From positions 186,001 to 250,000 of the forward strand of contig KK211221.1 in NCBI GenBank assembly GCA_000621185.1: a DNA stretch of 64,000 nucleotides, written 5' to 3'. Below, piece by piece: positions 18,896 through 29,830 of the stretch. This DNA is from Franconibacter pulveris DSM 19144 (GTDB taxonomy: Bacteria > Pseudomonadota > Gammaproteobacteria > Enterobacterales > Enterobacteriaceae). Position numbers and translations under genes: made by a program. Position 1 is the stretch's first letter. Each line of letters opens with the position of its first letter. A model generated the notes under the pieces. That model was not told where the DNA came from and ran no database searches. It worked only from the letters and a program-made list of their open reading frames with translations.

Positions 18896-20155
18896 TTAAT
18901 GCCCAGAGGATATCACAAGCGTTTTATCCGCCGCGTCAATTTCCCATTCCTTATTCCAGCGTGACGCCAGCGCCGCAGGCAGCGAACCGCAGATAACCTG
19001 CTTCGCCCCCTGCCAGCGGGCAAAATCGCCGATCGCATTTTCTAACCCAGCCAGTAGCCCGGCTGAAAGTTTAACGCCCTCTTCCAGATAAAGGCTAATG
19101 ACCTCGAGCTGCTGTCGCTGGCGATGCATTTTGGCATCCATTCGCCCTACCAGCGCTCCCTGATGCAGCAACGGCAGGACAAAATAGCCATACTGGCGTT
19201 TCTCCGCCGGGGTATAACACTCCAGGCGGTAAGAGAAATCAAAAAACTGCTCGGCGCGTTTGCGGTCCCAGACGACTGGATCAAAAGGGGACAACACCGC
19301 GCTGTGCGTAGCGTTGAGTTTATTCTCCTGCGCCTGCGGCAATAGCGGCATGAGCGACTGATGCAGCCACATTGCGCCAAGCCGCTCGACTTCTACCTCA
19401 ACAATACGCCCTTCCCGCTGCCACGCTTGCAGAAGCGGTCGGATATTAACGTTGCGCAGGCGATAATAGTCCGCTAACCAGTCGGCGCGAAAAATACCGA
19501 GGCTACGGGCGCTGTTTTCCAACATTTTTACCTCGGCCTGCGCTTGTTCAATCAAATGCAGTGCATCATCCCAGTGCGGCAGGACCCGGGAAGTCAGATC
19601 GTAAACCCGCTGAAAGTTGCGCCGCTCCACGACCATGACCTTACCGGCGGTAAATAAGCCTTCCAGATGTTTTTTATGGGGTTTCCAGGCCCACCAGCCG
19701 CTTGCGCCTTTGCGCGGATGCTCAAAATCTGCTGAGCGAACGGGACCGTTCTGCTCGATATGCTCCATCAACTGCGCAATCTCCTGCGCATGCGCCTCCA
19801 TCCATTCCGGACGATATTTCCAGCCCATCTTTTCCGGGTTCAGCATGCGGTGACGCACCAGCGCAAAATCGCTGCGCGGCAAGAAGCAGGCTTCATGCGC
19901 CCAGTACTCCATCAGTTCACCGCGCGCCAGCGCCTCGTCAAGCCATACATTCGGGAAGCTGCCAAGGCGACTGAAAAGCACCAGATAAGGACTGCGCGCG
20001 ACGATATTTATCGTGTCTATTTGCAACAGCGACATGCGGGAAACGGTGGCGAGAATGTCATCAGGCCGGGCGCGACGACGGGGCTTTTTTAATAGCCCTT
20101 GCGCTGCCAGGTGTAGATGACGCGCCGCGCGCAGCGAAAGATTTATTCGGGTCAT
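18896..20155 (-). CDS. ycaQ: Interstrand crosslink DNA glycosylase YcaQ (HTH_42 family)
   Basis: DNA glycosylase of the AlkZ-like/HTH_42 superfamily; the E. coli protein unhooks nitrogen-mustard interstrand crosslinks. It has 419 residues (E. coli 410). The catalytic QxD motif is in LLQIDTINIVARSPYLVLFS near residue 45. Other conserved segments are EYWAHEACFLPRSDF, DFEHPRKGASGWW and LSPFDPVVWDRKRAEQFFDF. It starts 44 bases after the lpxK stop. Confidence 0.93.
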   Translation of the reverse strand: MTRINLSLRAARHLHLAAQGLLKKPRRRARPDDILATVSRMSLLQIDTINIVARSPYLVLFSRLGSFPNVWLDEALARGELMEYWAHEACFLPRSDFALVRHRMLNPEKMGWKYRPEWMEAHAQEIAQLMEHIEQNGPVRSADFEHPRKGASGWWAWKPHKKHLEGLFTAGKVMVVERRNFQRVYDLTSRVLPHWDDALHLIEQAQAEVKMLENSARSLGIFRADWLADYYRLRNVNIRPLLQAWQREGRIVEVEVERLGAMWLHQSLMPLLPQAQENKLNATHSAVLSPFDPVVWDRKRAEQFFDFSYRLECYTPAEKRQYGYFVLPLLHQGALVGRMDAKMHRQRQQLEVISLYLEEGVKLSAGLLAGLENAIGDFARWQGAKQVICGSLPAALASRWNKEWEIDAADKTLVISSGH

Positions 20156-20199
20156 AGCATCGGCTTCCTGTCAGAAAAGGTGCGAAGCCGATATTCAGG

Positions 20200-21177
20200 C
20201 TAGAGCACCAGAGAGAGCAGAGAATCCACGAGTTTATCAGCCTGCGGACGGGCGAGCGCGGCGTCAACCGGTAAATACCACCAGTCTGGATGCGCGAACG
20301 CACGGCACTTTACCGCATCTTTTTCCGTCATCACCAGCGTCTGCCCTTCGTTAATAAACGAAGCGACCTGCGCTTCGTTCAGTGCCTGATGATCGGCAAG
20401 GCTGATGGTTTTTACGGGTTGCACGCCCGCCTGCTCAAGCGTTGCGAAAAAACGCGGCGGATGACCGATACCCGCCATCGCAACGACTTGCGGCAGACTA
20501 TCGACAGAACGCTTTTCACCCGTCAGCAGATTAATGGCAAGGCCTGGCTTAAGCGTCATCGCAATTTCGCTTTGATGCGCCTCACCGCCATTTGTAATAA
20601 CCGCATCCACGCTGCGAAGCCTTCCTGCTCGCTCGCGCATCGGGCCTGCCGGCAACCACCAGCCATTGCCAAAGCGACGCACGCCATCAATTACGACAAT
20701 CTCTTTGTCGCGGGCTAAAGCGTAGTGCTGGAGCCCATCATCCGTAATAATGAGTTGCAGCGGATGCTCGGCCAGGAGCGCTTTTACTGCATCGGCCCGT
20801 ACCGGAGAAACTGCGACAGGCGCCCCCGTGCGCTGAAAGATAAGCACCGGTTCGTCGCCCGCTTCGGCGGTAGAGGTATGCGTGGTTAACAGCAGGGGAT
20901 ACTGTGCGGCTTTACCGCCATAGCCGCGCGACACCACGCCAACGCGCACGCCGCGCTGCTGTAACTGTTCCACCAGCCAGACGACGACCGGGGTTTTGCC
21001 ATTGCCGCCCGCCGTCAGATTCCCCACTACCACTACCGGTACCGGCGCACGCCAGACGGTGCGTAAACCCAGCCGGTAACTTAACCGGATGAGGCCGCTC
21101 ACCAGGCCATAGAGCAAGGAGAGCGGCAATAACAGCAGCCAGAGCGGCGACTGACCGGACCAGATACGTTCAATCAT
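20200..21177 (-). CDS. lpxK: Tetraacyldisaccharide 4'-kinase
   Basis: Inner-membrane-associated kinase that phosphorylates the 4' position of the tetraacyldisaccharide 1-phosphate to give lipid IVA. It has 325 residues (E. coli 328). An N-terminal membrane anchor is near residues 13-30 ([18 protein letters not shown]). The P-loop is [13 protein letters not shown] near residue 55, and [13 protein letters not shown] carries conserved catalytic residues. The start overlaps the msbA stop by 4 bases; msbA-lpxK is a conserved operon that joins the kinase with the lipid A flippase. Confidence 0.97.
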   Translation of the reverse strand: MIERIWSGQSPLWLLLLPLSLLYGLVSGLIRLSYRLGLRTVWRAPVPVVVVGNLTAGGNGKTPVVVWLVEQLQQRGVRVGVVSRGYGGKAAQYPLLLTTHTSTAEAGDEPVLIFQRTGAPVAVSPVRADAVKALLAEHPLQLIITDDGLQHYALARDKEIVVIDGVRRFGNGWWLPAGPMRERAGRLRSVDAVITNGGEAHQSEIAMTLKPGLAINLLTGEKRSVDSLPQVVAMAGIGHPPRFFATLEQAGVQPVKTISLADHQALNEAQVASFINEGQTLVMTEKDAVKCRAFAHPDWWYLPVDAALARPQADKLVDSLLSLVL

Positions 21178-22922
21178 TCGCCGAACTGCATTTTGTGAAG
21201 TTGAGCGTAAACGCCGCCGTGAGACAGCAACGCCGCATGGTTGCCGCGTTCAACAATACGTCCATCTTCCACCACCACAATTTCATCAGCTTGTTCAATG
21301 GTAGAGAGGCGGTGCGCGATAACCAGCGAAGTACGGTTCTTTTGCAGTTCATCCAGCGCCGCCTGGATGGCGCGCTCAGACTCAGTATCCAGCGCGGAAG
21401 TCGCCTCATCCAGGATAAGGATTGGGCTATCGCGCAAAAGCGCCCGGGCAATCGCGATACGCTGGCGCTGCCCGCCAGACAGCAGTACGCCATTCTCACC
21501 GATAATTGTATCCAGGCCATTATCCATCTTATTGATGAAATCCATCGCATAGGCCATACGCGCTGCTTTTTCGATATCTTCACGGCTATACGCTTCCGTA
21601 CGGGCGTAAGCGATATTATTTGCAATGGTATCGTTGAACAGATGCACGTTTTGCGAGACCAGCGCCACCTGATTACGTAATGAGGAGAGCGTATATTCAC
21701 GCAGGTCATGCCCGTCCATCAGTATTTCGCCGTCATCAATATCGTAAAAACGGGTGATGAGACTGGCAATGGTGGATTTGCCAGAGCCGGAACGGCCAAC
21801 GAGCGCCACGGTTTTCCCCGCCGGGATAGTCAGGTTGATATCGCGAAGCGCGGGGGTATCACGTCCAGGATAAGTGAAAGTGACATGGCGAAACTCCAGA
21901 TCGCCTTTTGCACGCTCAATGACGCGCGTACCTTCATCTTTTTCTTGCTCGCTATCCAGAATGGCAAACAGCGTCTGGCAGGCAGCCATGCCGCGCTGGA
22001 ACTGCGCGTTAACGTTCGTTAGCGATTTCAGCGGACGCATGAGCGCGATCATGGATGAGAAGACAACGGTGATGGTCCCTGCGGTCAACGTCTCCATCAC
22101 GCTCGGGAAACTGGCGGCGTAAAGCACAAAGGCTAGCGCCAGCGAAGCGATAAGCTGGATCAGGGGGTCGGAAATGGAAGAGGCGGAAACCATTTTCATC
22201 CCCTGCAGGCGCATTTTGTTGCTGACTTTAGCGAAACGGTCGGCCTCTACCTCCTGACCGCCAAAAATCAGCACCTCTTTATGCCCTTTCAGCATCTGTT
22301 CAGCGCTGGTGGTGACTTGTCCCATCGTGTTTTGCATGTTTTTACTGATGCTGCGAAAACGCTTTGAAACAACGCGAATAGCAAAAGAAACGATAGGCGC
22401 CAGCACAATAAGGATGAGAGAAAGCTGCCAGCTGTAATAAAACATCATGATAAACAGGCCGATAATCGATGCGCCTTCACGCACAACGGTAATCAGCGCG
22501 CTGGATGACGAAGAGGCAACCTGTTCGGAATCGTAAGTAATGCGGGAGAGAAGCGTACCGGTAGACTGTTTATCGAAGAAAGCGACAGGCATACCCATCA
22601 TGTGATTGAACAGGCGGCGGCGCATGGTCATTACCACTTTTCCCGACACCCATGAAATGCAATAGCTTGAAATATAACTGGTTATACCCCGCAGGAGCAT
22701 TAATCCTATCACAACCAGCGGCATCCATAGCAGCACAGAGCGGTCTGTTTTGCCAAAACCTTCATCCAGCAACGGCTTGAGAAGCGACAGCATATAAGTA
22801 TCGCTGGCGGCGTTGAGGATCAACGCCACCGCCGCCACTATCAACCCCGCTTTAAAAGGCGCGATAATGGGCCAGAGACGGCGGAAGGTCTGCCACGTGG
22901 AAAGATCTTTATCGTTATGCAT
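21174..22922 (-). CDS. msbA: Lipid A export ATP-binding/permease protein MsbA
   Basis: ABC half-transporter that flips core-lipid A across the inner membrane as a homodimer. It has 582 residues, the E. coli length. A six-helix membrane domain covers about residues 20-320. The ATPase domain has Walker [10 protein letters not shown] near residue 377, signature [16 protein letters not shown], and Walker [13 protein letters not shown] followed by the switch His in [11 protein letters not shown]. It overlaps lpxK by 4 bases and starts 37 bases after the comEC stop. Confidence 0.98.
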   Translation of the reverse strand: MHNDKDLSTWQTFRRLWPIIAPFKAGLIVAAVALILNAASDTYMLSLLKPLLDEGFGKTDRSVLLWMPLVVIGLMLLRGITSYISSYCISWVSGKVVMTMRRRLFNHMMGMPVAFFDKQSTGTLLSRITYDSEQVASSSSSALITVVREGASIIGLFIMMFYYSWQLSLILIVLAPIVSFAIRVVSKRFRSISKNMQNTMGQVTTSAEQMLKGHKEVLIFGGQEVEADRFAKVSNKMRLQGMKMVSASSISDPLIQLIASLALAFVLYAASFPSVMETLTAGTITVVFSSMIALMRPLKSLTNVNAQFQRGMAACQTLFAILDSEQEKDEGTRVIERAKGDLEFRHVTFTYPGRDTPALRDINLTIPAGKTVALVGRSGSGKSTIASLITRFYDIDDGEILMDGHDLREYTLSSLRNQVALVSQNVHLFNDTIANNIAYARTEAYSREDIEKAARMAYAMDFINKMDNGLDTIIGENGVLLSGGQRQRIAIARALLRDSPILILDEATSALDTESERAIQAALDELQKNRTSLVIAHRLSTIEQADEIVVVEDGRIVERGNHAALLSHGGVYAQLHKMQFGE

Positions 22923-22958
22923 TCATAAAACCAGCATTTGTTGAAATAGCCGCATATT

Positions 22959-25226
22959 CTACCTGTTATCCGCAGGTGCGCCAAACCACTGATGATACCA
23001 GCGGGGCAAAATTTGCTCACGTAACCCTTTTATTTGCCAGCCTTCTGGTGAAAAAATCACCGTTATCTGGCCCGATTGCGCCGTATCGTGCCATCGGTAG
23101 CCATGCCGGGCATAACGACGGGTAACTTTCACTGATGGCAGACGCCAGGCGTTATAACGTGATACAGAGGCAAGCGCCGCTTTCCCGTCAACCATAGACA
23201 ACAGCGTGTCGCTGGAAGAGGTCCTGCTGCCGTGATGAGGCACTACCAGCACTTCCGAGCGCAGCGCCCGACGGTAGTTTTTTAGCATAGCCAACTCCGC
23301 CGGAGCTTCGATGTCTCCTGTCAGCAATACGCTGTTGCGCCCGTCGTCTATCTTCACGACGCAAGAGCCATTATTACCCGCCTGAACAGCCACAGCCTGT
23401 GGCCAGTGCGCCGTAAAATGCAATCCTTCCCAGCGCCACGTTTCGCCGCGCCAGCAGGGCTGATGGCGGGCCCAACCCAGCGCGCTGCGAACCATGAGCT
23501 TAGGCCAGACGCGTAATACGCTTTCCAGCCCGCCGCGGTGATCAAGGTGTTCATGACTAAGAATAACGCCGTCGGGTTGGAGATTATGCCAGCGCAGCCA
23601 GGGAATGATGATCTGTTGGCCGCTGTCCCCGCCTGGCCAGCCGTTTCCCGTGTCGTAGAGCATTGCTCTACCGTTGCGCTCAATGACAACCGCCAGGCCA
23701 TGGCCTACGTCAAGCATATGCAACGACCAGTCCGGCTTTTTTTGCACGCACCAGAGCGGCGCTGCGAGTAGCGCGATCGCGGCGACAGCGAGCAGCGGCG
23801 AGAAAAAATGAAAGCGCAAGCGCCAGAGTACAATGCAAAGCCAGGGCGTCAACGCCAGCCAACGGTAGCGCTCATCCACATCAAGCCATCCTTCGGGCAG
23901 CCAGCGCAAAAAGTTGAACAGTGCTTGTAATAGCGTATCGGTAAGCCGCCATATCCCCTGCTCAGCCCATTGCCAGCCGGTAAGATTTATCGCCATTCCC
24001 GTCAGGATAAGCGGTACGGCGATAAAGGTAATAACAGGGACAGCGACCAGGTTTGCAGCCAGCGACGTCAGGCTGATACCGTGAAAAAGTACAAACTGAA
24101 TGGGCATTAGCAGTAACGTAATGCCCACTTGTAAATGCGCCAGTTCCAGCAGGAAACGCAACCAGGATCTGACTGGTTTTCGCGTGAAAGGCATCCACTG
24201 AAACCAAAAGATAAGCGCAGCGACCGCAAAGGCGGACAACCACAGGCTTTCTGAAAGTATGGCGGTTGGTTCAATAAATAAAATGCCCGCCACACAACAT
24301 AACCAAACTTGCCATGCGTTCCAGTTACGGCCGCTGAGGCGCAGCAGGCTCCAGATGAAAATGGCGACCAGCGTCCGTACGGCTGGTGGGTTACTGCCTG
24401 CCAGCCATGTATAAACCGAAGCGCTGACCAGCAGCATGAGTAGCGGAAACCGATAGCCTATCCGATGCGCCGGCAAAAAAAGTTGCAGCAAACGCGCCAG
24501 TAACCAACCGAGCGACCCGGCAAGACCGATATGCAACCCCGATATCGCCATCAAATGTGCGGTTCCGGTATTACGCAGCAGTATTTTAACTTCCGGGCCG
24601 AGCGTGAGGCGCTCGCCAAACCCCAGCGCGAGGATAACGTCCCGCCATACATACGAAGTAAGCGAAGCGCTTACGGAAGCGATATACCTCGCTCGTAAGC
24701 TACAGTCCCCACTGATAATTTGCGCATCAATGATGCGGCCAGTAAGTGGTAAACGTTGCGCCAGCGCGTAGCGTTGATTATCAAAGCCGCCTTCGTTTAA
24801 CTGACCGTGCACCGGGCGCAACCGCAACGTCATCCGCATCCGCTGCCCGGCGCAGGCGTGTTCAGGCAGATAACTTCCGCGCAGCATTACGCCTACAGAT
24901 GGAAAAATCCATCGGTTATTCAGTTTGTTAATAGCTACCTGATGCTCTGTTGCGCCATCGGTACGGATAACAACAGCCTCTACACGCTGGTTGCCAGCCA
25001 AAAGCGAACTGAAAGGCCAGACGAGTTCTCTGGCAGACAGAACCGCCCAACAGAAAAACAGCGTGATAAAGGCGGTGAATTTCATTCTGCCGGGCAACCA
25101 GCGACAGCCGATGCATGCCAGTAACGCCCCGGTAATAGCTATCCCTTCGGCAGGTAGCGCAGGAAGAAACAGTAACGGTAGCGTTCCAAGTATCACGCAC
25201 ACGCACAGTGCAGGAAGAGCAATCAT
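22959..25226 (-). CDS. ycaI: ComEC/Rec2 family DNA channel protein (YcaI)
   Basis: Integral membrane protein of 755 residues (E. coli YcaI 754) with the ComEC/Rec2 arrangement. The N terminus has membrane segments and an OB-like part. The Competence domain in the middle carries GTAHLMAISGLHIGLAGSLG. The C-terminal metallo-beta-lactamase-like domain has LSHEHLDHRGG near residue 550 and VPHHGSRTSSS near 680. In naturally competent bacteria the protein moves single-stranded DNA across the inner membrane; in E. coli it is linked to low-level DNA uptake. The gene looks intact, not decayed. Confidence 0.93.
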   Translation of the reverse strand: MIALPALCVCVILGTLPLLFLPALPAEGIAITGALLACIGCRWLPGRMKFTAFITLFFCWAVLSARELVWPFSSLLAGNQRVEAVVIRTDGATEHQVAINKLNNRWIFPSVGVMLRGSYLPEHACAGQRMRMTLRLRPVHGQLNEGGFDNQRYALAQRLPLTGRIIDAQIISGDCSLRARYIASVSASLTSYVWRDVILALGFGERLTLGPEVKILLRNTGTAHLMAISGLHIGLAGSLGWLLARLLQLFLPAHRIGYRFPLLMLLVSASVYTWLAGSNPPAVRTLVAIFIWSLLRLSGRNWNAWQVWLCCVAGILFIEPTAILSESLWLSAFAVAALIFWFQWMPFTRKPVRSWLRFLLELAHLQVGITLLLMPIQFVLFHGISLTSLAANLVAVPVITFIAVPLILTGMAINLTGWQWAEQGIWRLTDTLLQALFNFLRWLPEGWLDVDERYRWLALTPWLCIVLWRLRFHFFSPLLAVAAIALLAAPLWCVQKKPDWSLHMLDVGHGLAVVIERNGRAMLYDTGNGWPGGDSGQQIIIPWLRWHNLQPDGVILSHEHLDHRGGLESVLRVWPKLMVRSALGWARHQPCWRGETWRWEGLHFTAHWPQAVAVQAGNNGSCVVKIDDGRNSVLLTGDIEAPAELAMLKNYRRALRSEVLVVPHHGSRTSSSDTLLSMVDGKAALASVSRYNAWRLPSVKVTRRYARHGYRWHDTAQSGQITVIFSPEGWQIKGLREQILPRWYHQWFGAPADNR

Positions 25227-25383
25227 GACGACCTCCTTATCTGCAGGCAGTCTGATTGAGTGGTGAGAAAATGTCAGCGAGCAAAAAGCAAGTCTGCGTG
25301 ATATCGCGAGAGGTTATGGCGCTGTTGCAATGGTTGCGTTAAAAGCTGCGGCTTCGCTCCTGTATAAGCGCAGCGCAAAAAAA

Positions 25384-25407
25384 AATCGGCACTCTGAGGT
25401 GCCGATT
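25384..25407 (-). terminator. Terminator of ihfB
   Basis: Stem AATCGGCAC / GTGCCGATT with a six-base loop. A long A tract on its left side gives the T tract for leftward transcription. It lies 22 bases past the ihfB stop. Confidence 0.88.
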
Positions 25408-25428
25408 CTTATTGTTTAAGCCTTAGGC

Positions 25429-25713
25429 TTAACCATAAATATTGGCGCGGTCACGCAACTCTTTGCCTGGTTTAAAGTGCGGAACGTACTTACCTTCCAG
25501 TTCCACTTTATCGCCAGTTTTTGGGTTACGCCCGGTGCGAGGAGCGCGATAGTGTAAGGAGAAGCTGCCGAAACCCCGGATTTCAATACGCTCGCCCTGT
25601 GCGAGAGTAGAGGCCATATGTTCCAGCATCTCTTTTACTGCATCTTCCACCGCTTTCGCCGGGATATGGGAGTGCTGGCTTGCAAGTCTTTCTATGAGTT
25701 CTGACTTGGTCAT
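25429..25713 (-). CDS. ihfB: Integration host factor subunit beta
   Basis: Nucleoid DNA-bending protein that forms a heterodimer with IhfA and bends DNA sharply at WATCAA-N4-TTR sites. It has 94 residues, the E. coli length. The HU/IHF signature [20 protein letters not shown] covers the beta-ribbon arm, and the tip Pro intercalates in DNA. The gene follows rpsA by 91 bases with a hairpin between, so it has both read-through and, as known in E. coli, its own promoters near the rpsA end. A candidate IHF site occurs within this window upstream of focA. Confidence 0.98.
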   Translation of the reverse strand: MTKSELIERLASQHSHIPAKAVEDAVKEMLEHMASTLAQGERIEIRGFGSFSLHYRAPRTGRNPKTGDKVELEGKYVPHFKPGKELRDRANIYG

Positions 25714-25766
25714 GTTTCCTCCGGTTTTCTTCCATTACGGAAAATTATTACAGCTATCATCGAACA

Positions 25767-25786
25767 AGGGCGGCCGAAGCCGCCCT
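25767..25786 (-). terminator. Hairpin between rpsA and ihfB (partial terminator)
   Basis: Perfect 8-base-pair stem AGGGCGGC / GCCGCCCT with loop CGAA, 18 bases downstream of the rpsA stop. There is no strong T tract in the leftward direction, so it may attenuate or protect the rpsA 3' end and not terminate fully. Confidence 0.5.
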
Positions 25787-25804
25787 GATTTAGCGCCCGG
25801 ACGA

Positions 25805-27475
25805 TTACTCGCCTTTAGCTGCTTTGAACGCTTCAGCCATAGCGTTGGAGAAGTTGCCGTCTTCCTGCTTGTTAACAGAAGCGATTGCATCTTTCTCTTC
25901 AGCTTCGTCTTTCGCACGAACAGACAGGCTTACTACGCGGTTCTTACGGTCAACGCCAGTGAATTTAGCTTCAACTTCGTCGCCTACGTTCAGAACCAGA
26001 GTAGCGTCTTCTACGCGATCGCGGGAAGCTTCAGAAGCGCGCAGGTAACCTTCAACGCCGTCTGCTAATTCAACTGTAGCACCTTTCGCGTCAACTGCCG
26101 TTACTTTACCAGTAACGATAGCGCCTTTCTTGTTCAGCGCAACGTAGTTGTTGAACGGATCTTCAGCGAGCTGTTTAACGCCCAGGGAGATACGCTCACG
26201 CTCTGCGTCAACCTGCAGAACAACGGCTGCGATTTCGTCGCCTTTTTTGTATTCACGAACTGCTTCTTCACCTGCAACGTTCCAGGAGATGTCAGACAGG
26301 TGAACCAGGCCGTCGATACCGCCGTCCAGGCCGATGAAGATACCGAAGTCAGTGATAGACTTGATTTTACCTTCAACGCGGTCGCCTTTGTTGTGGGTCT
26401 CAGCGAACTGCTGCCACGGGTTAGCTTTGCACTGCTTCAGGCCCAGGGAGATACGACGACGTTCTTCGTCGATATCCAGAACCATAACTTCCACTACATC
26501 GCCCACGTTAACAACTTTGGACGGATGGATGTTTTTGTTGGTCCAGTCCATTTCGGAAACGTGTACCAGGCCTTCAACGCCTTCTTCGATCTCAACGAAG
26601 CAGCCGTAGTCGGTCAGGTTGGTCACGCGGCCAGTCAGCTTGGTGCCTTCCGGGTAACGCTTAGCGATAGCAACCCACGGATCTTCGCCCAGCTGCTTCA
26701 GACCCAGGGAAACACGGGTACGCTCGCGGTCGAACTTCAGCACTTTAACAGTGATTTCGTCGCCCACGTTGACGATTTCGCTCGGATGCTTAACGCGTTT
26801 CCAGGCCATATCAGTGATGTGCAGCAGGCCGTCAACGCCGCCCAGATCAACGAATGCACCGTAGTCAGTGAGGTTCTTAACGATACCTTTAACTTCCATG
26901 CCTTCCTGCAGGTTTTCCAGCAGCTGATCGCGCTCTGCGCTGTTTTCAGATTCGATAACGGCACGACGGGAAACCACAACGTTGTTGCGCTTCTGGTCCA
27001 GCTTGATAACTTTGAACTCAAGCTCTTTGCCTTCGAGGTGCAGGGTGTCACGAACCGGACGCACGTCTACCAGGGAACCCGGCAGGAACGCACGAATACC
27101 GTTCAGCTCAACAGTGAAGCCGCCCTTGACTTTGCCATTGATAACACCAGTAACGGTTGCAGCTTCTTCGTAAGCTTTTTCCAGCATCAGCCATGCTTCG
27201 TGACGTTTTGCTTTTTCACGAGACAGCAGGGTTTCGCCGAAACCGTCTTCTACTGCATCCAGAGCAACGTCAACTTCGTCACCAACCTGGATTTCAATTT
27301 CGCCCTGAGCGTTTTTGAACTGCTCTGCCGGAATGGCGGACTCAGATTTCAGACCAGCGTCAACCAGTACTACATCTTTGTCGATAGCAACAACAACGCC
27401 GCGAACGATAGAACCCGGGCGGGTTTCGATTTCTTTCAGGGATTCTTCAAAAAGTTGAGCAAAAGATTCAGTCAT
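25805..27475 (-). CDS. rpsA: 30S ribosomal protein S1
   Basis: The largest small-subunit protein; it captures and unfolds mRNA at the ribosome and is needed for leaders with weak Shine-Dalgarno sequences. It has 556 residues (E. coli 557). Six S1 OB-fold repeats are visible, with recurring phrases such as [40 protein letters not shown] and [20 protein letters not shown]. Codon use is strongly biased, as expected for high expression, and creates long antisense open frames. The start [12 protein letters not shown] has only GAAG as a ribosome site, matching the known weak-SD, self-regulated start of rpsA. It lies downstream of cmk by 111 bases. Confidence 0.98.
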   Translation of the reverse strand: MTESFAQLFEESLKEIETRPGSIVRGVVVAIDKDVVLVDAGLKSESAIPAEQFKNAQGEIEIQVGDEVDVALDAVEDGFGETLLSREKAKRHEAWLMLEKAYEEAATVTGVINGKVKGGFTVELNGIRAFLPGSLVDVRPVRDTLHLEGKELEFKVIKLDQKRNNVVVSRRAVIESENSAERDQLLENLQEGMEVKGIVKNLTDYGAFVDLGGVDGLLHITDMAWKRVKHPSEIVNVGDEITVKVLKFDRERTRVSLGLKQLGEDPWVAIAKRYPEGTKLTGRVTNLTDYGCFVEIEEGVEGLVHVSEMDWTNKNIHPSKVVNVGDVVEVMVLDIDEERRRISLGLKQCKANPWQQFAETHNKGDRVEGKIKSITDFGIFIGLDGGIDGLVHLSDISWNVAGEEAVREYKKGDEIAAVVLQVDAERERISLGVKQLAEDPFNNYVALNKKGAIVTGKVTAVDAKGATVELADGVEGYLRASEASRDRVEDATLVLNVGDEVEAKFTGVDRKNRVVSLSVRAKDEAEEKDAIASVNKQEDGNFSNAMAEAFKAAKGE

Positions 27476-27586
27476 GTTTAATCTTCAGAGTTTAAATTAA
27501 CGTCCACCTGGCTTCATGCTGGATGGGGTTGTTTCACATACCCGCTGTCAGTCCATTGCAACGGGGGTACTGCAAATTCTGTCGCT

Positions 27587-28273
27587 TTACTTCGCGAGCG
27601 CCAGCTTTTCGCGGGCGTAATCAAGCGCCTTTTCAATGACTTGCTCAATGCTCAGGCGGGTAGAATCCAGCACTAACGCATCTTCAGCAGGCACCAACGG
27701 CGCCACCGGCCGGTTACGATCGCGTTCATCGCGCTCTTTTATCTCGGCCAAAAGGCGTTCAAAGTTAACACTAAACCCCTTTTCCTGCAACTGCAGCATA
27801 CGGCGGTGCGCGCGCTCTTCCGAAGAGGCGTCGAGGAAAATTTTTACTGGCGCATCAGGGAATACCACCGTTCCCATGTCGCGTCCGTCGGCGATAAGGC
27901 CAGGGTTTTCACGAAAAGCGCGCTGGCGCCGCAACAGCGCTTCGCGTACGCGTGGGAAAGCGGCGACTTGCGAAGCGGCGTTCGCCACTTCCTGAGTGCG
28001 AATTTCGCCACTAACGTCTTCTCCCTCGAGGATAACTTCCAGCTCGCCGTCTTGCGCGATAAAACGCACATCCAGATGGGCAGCCAGCGGAACCAGAGCC
28101 TCTTCGGAAGTGACATCGACATGATGGTGCAATGCCGCCAGCGCCAGAACGCGATAAATCGCGCCTGAATCCAGCAGATGCCACTGCAAGGCTTCAGCCA
28201 TAGCTTTACACAGCGTGCCCTTACCAGCGCCACTTGGGCCATCAATGGTGATTACCGGGGCGGATGCCGTCAT
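27587..28273 (-). CDS. cmk: Cytidylate kinase
   Basis: Cytoplasmic kinase that converts CMP and dCMP to diphosphates with ATP. It has 228 residues (E. coli 227). The P-loop is [12 protein letters not shown] at residues 9-20; [20 protein letters not shown] is the conserved nucleotide-binding segment, and the LID-like part is [11 protein letters not shown]. The frame is open 11 codons upstream, but [12 protein letters not shown] at 28273 follows AAGGAG and matches the family. cmk-rpsA-ihfB is a conserved order. Confidence 0.97.
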   Translation of the reverse strand: MTASAPVITIDGPSGAGKGTLCKAMAEALQWHLLDSGAIYRVLALAALHHHVDVTSEEALVPLAAHLDVRFIAQDGELEVILEGEDVSGEIRTQEVANAASQVAAFPRVREALLRRQRAFRENPGLIADGRDMGTVVFPDAPVKIFLDASSEERAHRRMLQLQEKGFSVNFERLLAEIKERDERDRNRPVAPLVPAEDALVLDSTRLSIEQVIEKALDYAREKLALAK

Positions 28274-28470
28274 CTTTTTCTCCTTCAATAAATGGCAGGC
28301 CTGCAACGTGAACGGCGCGCATTATACGCCGCTGCGCAACAGACTGTTATCTTTGCGACAAAATATCGTCGTTAGTGAGGCTGAGTGTAGAAGAATTGGA
28401 CAATGGCGATGTAAGGATATGTTATGAAAAAACCGCATCGCAGGATGCGGTTTTTATACTGTTAGCCTGT
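28274..28470. other. Gene-free gap between cmk and aroA
   Basis: A 197-base gap with no coding signal. In E. coli this place holds ycaL, a metallopeptidase gene, which is absent. A hairpin-forming pair AAAACCGCATC / GATGCGGTTTT at about 28429-28455 follows aroA and is a likely leftward terminator for serC-aroA. Confidence 0.6.
28429..28455 (-). terminator. Terminator of the serC-aroA operon
   Basis: Stem AAAACCGCATC / GATGCGGTTTT with a short GCAG loop; A and T tracts on both sides. It lies 16 bases downstream of the aroA stop codon. Confidence 0.85.
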
Positions 28471-29757
28471 TCAGGCTGGCGTGCTGATGCGAGCAAGCTG
28501 ATCGAAATAATCGGGGAACGTTTTCGCCGTGCATTTCGGATCGAGAATAGTCACAGGCGTGTCTGAGAGCGCCACCAGCGAAAAACACATAGCCATACGA
28601 TGATCGTTATAAGTGCCGATTTCCGCAGCCTGAAGCGTTGCCGGCGGAGTGACGCTGATGTAATCATGCCCCTCCTCCACCACTGCGCCCACTTTACGCA
28701 ACTCAGTCGCCATGGCCGCCAGGCGGTCCGTCTCTTTGACGCGCCAGTTATAAATGTTGCGCAGCGTTGTGGTGCCTTTAGCGAACAGCGCGGCCGTGGC
28801 AATGGTCATCGCCGCATCCGGAATGTGGTTCATATCCATATCGATAGCATTCAGTTCGCCGCGACTGCAGGCGATGTAATCGTCGCCCCAGGTAATTTTA
28901 GCGCCCATCTTTTCCAGCACGTCGGCAAAACGAATATCACCCTGCACGCTGTTGCGCCCAATGCCGGTCACCTTCACCGTACCGCCTTTAATCGCCGCTG
29001 CCGCAAGGAAATAAGAAGCCGAAGACGCATCGCCCTCTACCAGATAATCGCCCGGCGACTGATAGTGCTGGCTGCCGCGCACAACAAATCGCTGATAGCC
29101 CTGGTTTTCAACCTCGACGCCGAAAGTTTTCATCAGGTGCAGCGTAATGTCGATGTAAGGTTTCGAAACCAGATCGCCTTTAATAGTGATAGTGGTGTCA
29201 TTCGTCGCCAGCGGAGCCGTCATTAAAAGCGCAGTCAGGAACTGGCTGGAAACAGAGCCGTCCACCTCCACCTGCCCGCCATCGAATCCGCCGCGCAGTC
29301 GCAGCGGAGGATAGTTTTCTTGCTCCAGATACTCAATTTGCGCGCCGCCCTGACGCAGCGCGTCGACTAAATGGCCAATCGGACGCTCTTTCATGCGAGG
29401 CTCGCCAGTCAACACGACGTTATTGGCGCCCAGGCAAAGCGCAGCGGCAAGAGGACGCATGGCGGTCCCGGCGTTCCCAAGAAACAGCTCAAGCTCCCCT
29501 TCAGCCTTCAGTACGCCGCCCTGCCCCGTCACTTCACAGCGAGTACGATCCTCAGAGAGGGTATAAGCCACACCCAGCGCGTTGAGCGCATTGAGCATAT
29601 GACGGACGTCATCGCTGTCCAGCAGGTTGGTTAACACTGTAGTGCCCTGCGCCAGCGCCGCCAGCAGCAAAGCGCGGTTGGAGACGCTCTTCGAGCCGGG
29701 AAGATTGATAGCGCCATCCACCAGCGCGATGGGTTGTAAGGTCAGGGATTCCTGCAT
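28471..29757 (-). CDS. aroA: 3-phosphoshikimate 1-carboxyvinyltransferase (EPSP synthase)
   Basis: Sixth step of the shikimate pathway: joins phosphoenolpyruvate to shikimate 3-phosphate. It has 428 residues (E. coli 427). Conserved signatures are [20 protein letters not shown] near residue 20, [17 protein letters not shown] near 90 (the class I glyphosate-sensitive [10 protein letters not shown] form) and the C-terminal [17 protein letters not shown]. The start is the ATG at 29757 with GAGAG ten bases upstream; a TTG three codons earlier is less likely. It is the second gene of serC-aroA, behind an attenuator-like hairpin. Confidence 0.97.
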   Translation of the reverse strand: MQESLTLQPIALVDGAINLPGSKSVSNRALLLAALAQGTTVLTNLLDSDDVRHMLNALNALGVAYTLSEDRTRCEVTGQGGVLKAEGELELFLGNAGTAMRPLAAALCLGANNVVLTGEPRMKERPIGHLVDALRQGGAQIEYLEQENYPPLRLRGGFDGGQVEVDGSVSSQFLTALLMTAPLATNDTTITIKGDLVSKPYIDITLHLMKTFGVEVENQGYQRFVVRGSQHYQSPGDYLVEGDASSASYFLAAAAIKGGTVKVTGIGRNSVQGDIRFADVLEKMGAKITWGDDYIACSRGELNAIDMDMNHIPDAAMTIATAALFAKGTTTLRNIYNWRVKETDRLAAMATELRKVGAVVEEGHDYISVTPPATLQAAEIGTYNDHRMAMCFSLVALSDTPVTILDPKCTAKTFPDYFDQLARISTPA

Positions 29758-29786
29758 GCGTTGCAAACTCTCACTAAAATCAGAAT

Positions 29787-29811
29787 AAAAACCCCGCGGT
29801 TAGCCGCGGGG
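29787..29811 (-). terminator. Attenuator-like intrinsic terminator between serC and aroA
   Basis: Perfect stem CCCCGCGG / CCGCGGGG at 29792-29811 with loop TTAG, followed in the leftward direction by five T. It lies inside the serC-aroA operon, 20 bases after the serC stop, and would reduce aroA relative to serC expression, as reported for the E. coli operon. Confidence 0.85.
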
Positions 29812-29830
29812 AAGAAGTAAAAGGCAAGGA

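Noticed and set aside
26300-27481. A 393-codon plus-strand open frame antisense to rpsA
   Set aside because: rpsA uses strongly biased codons that avoid stops on the opposite strand; the translation is low-complexity-like and resembles no family.
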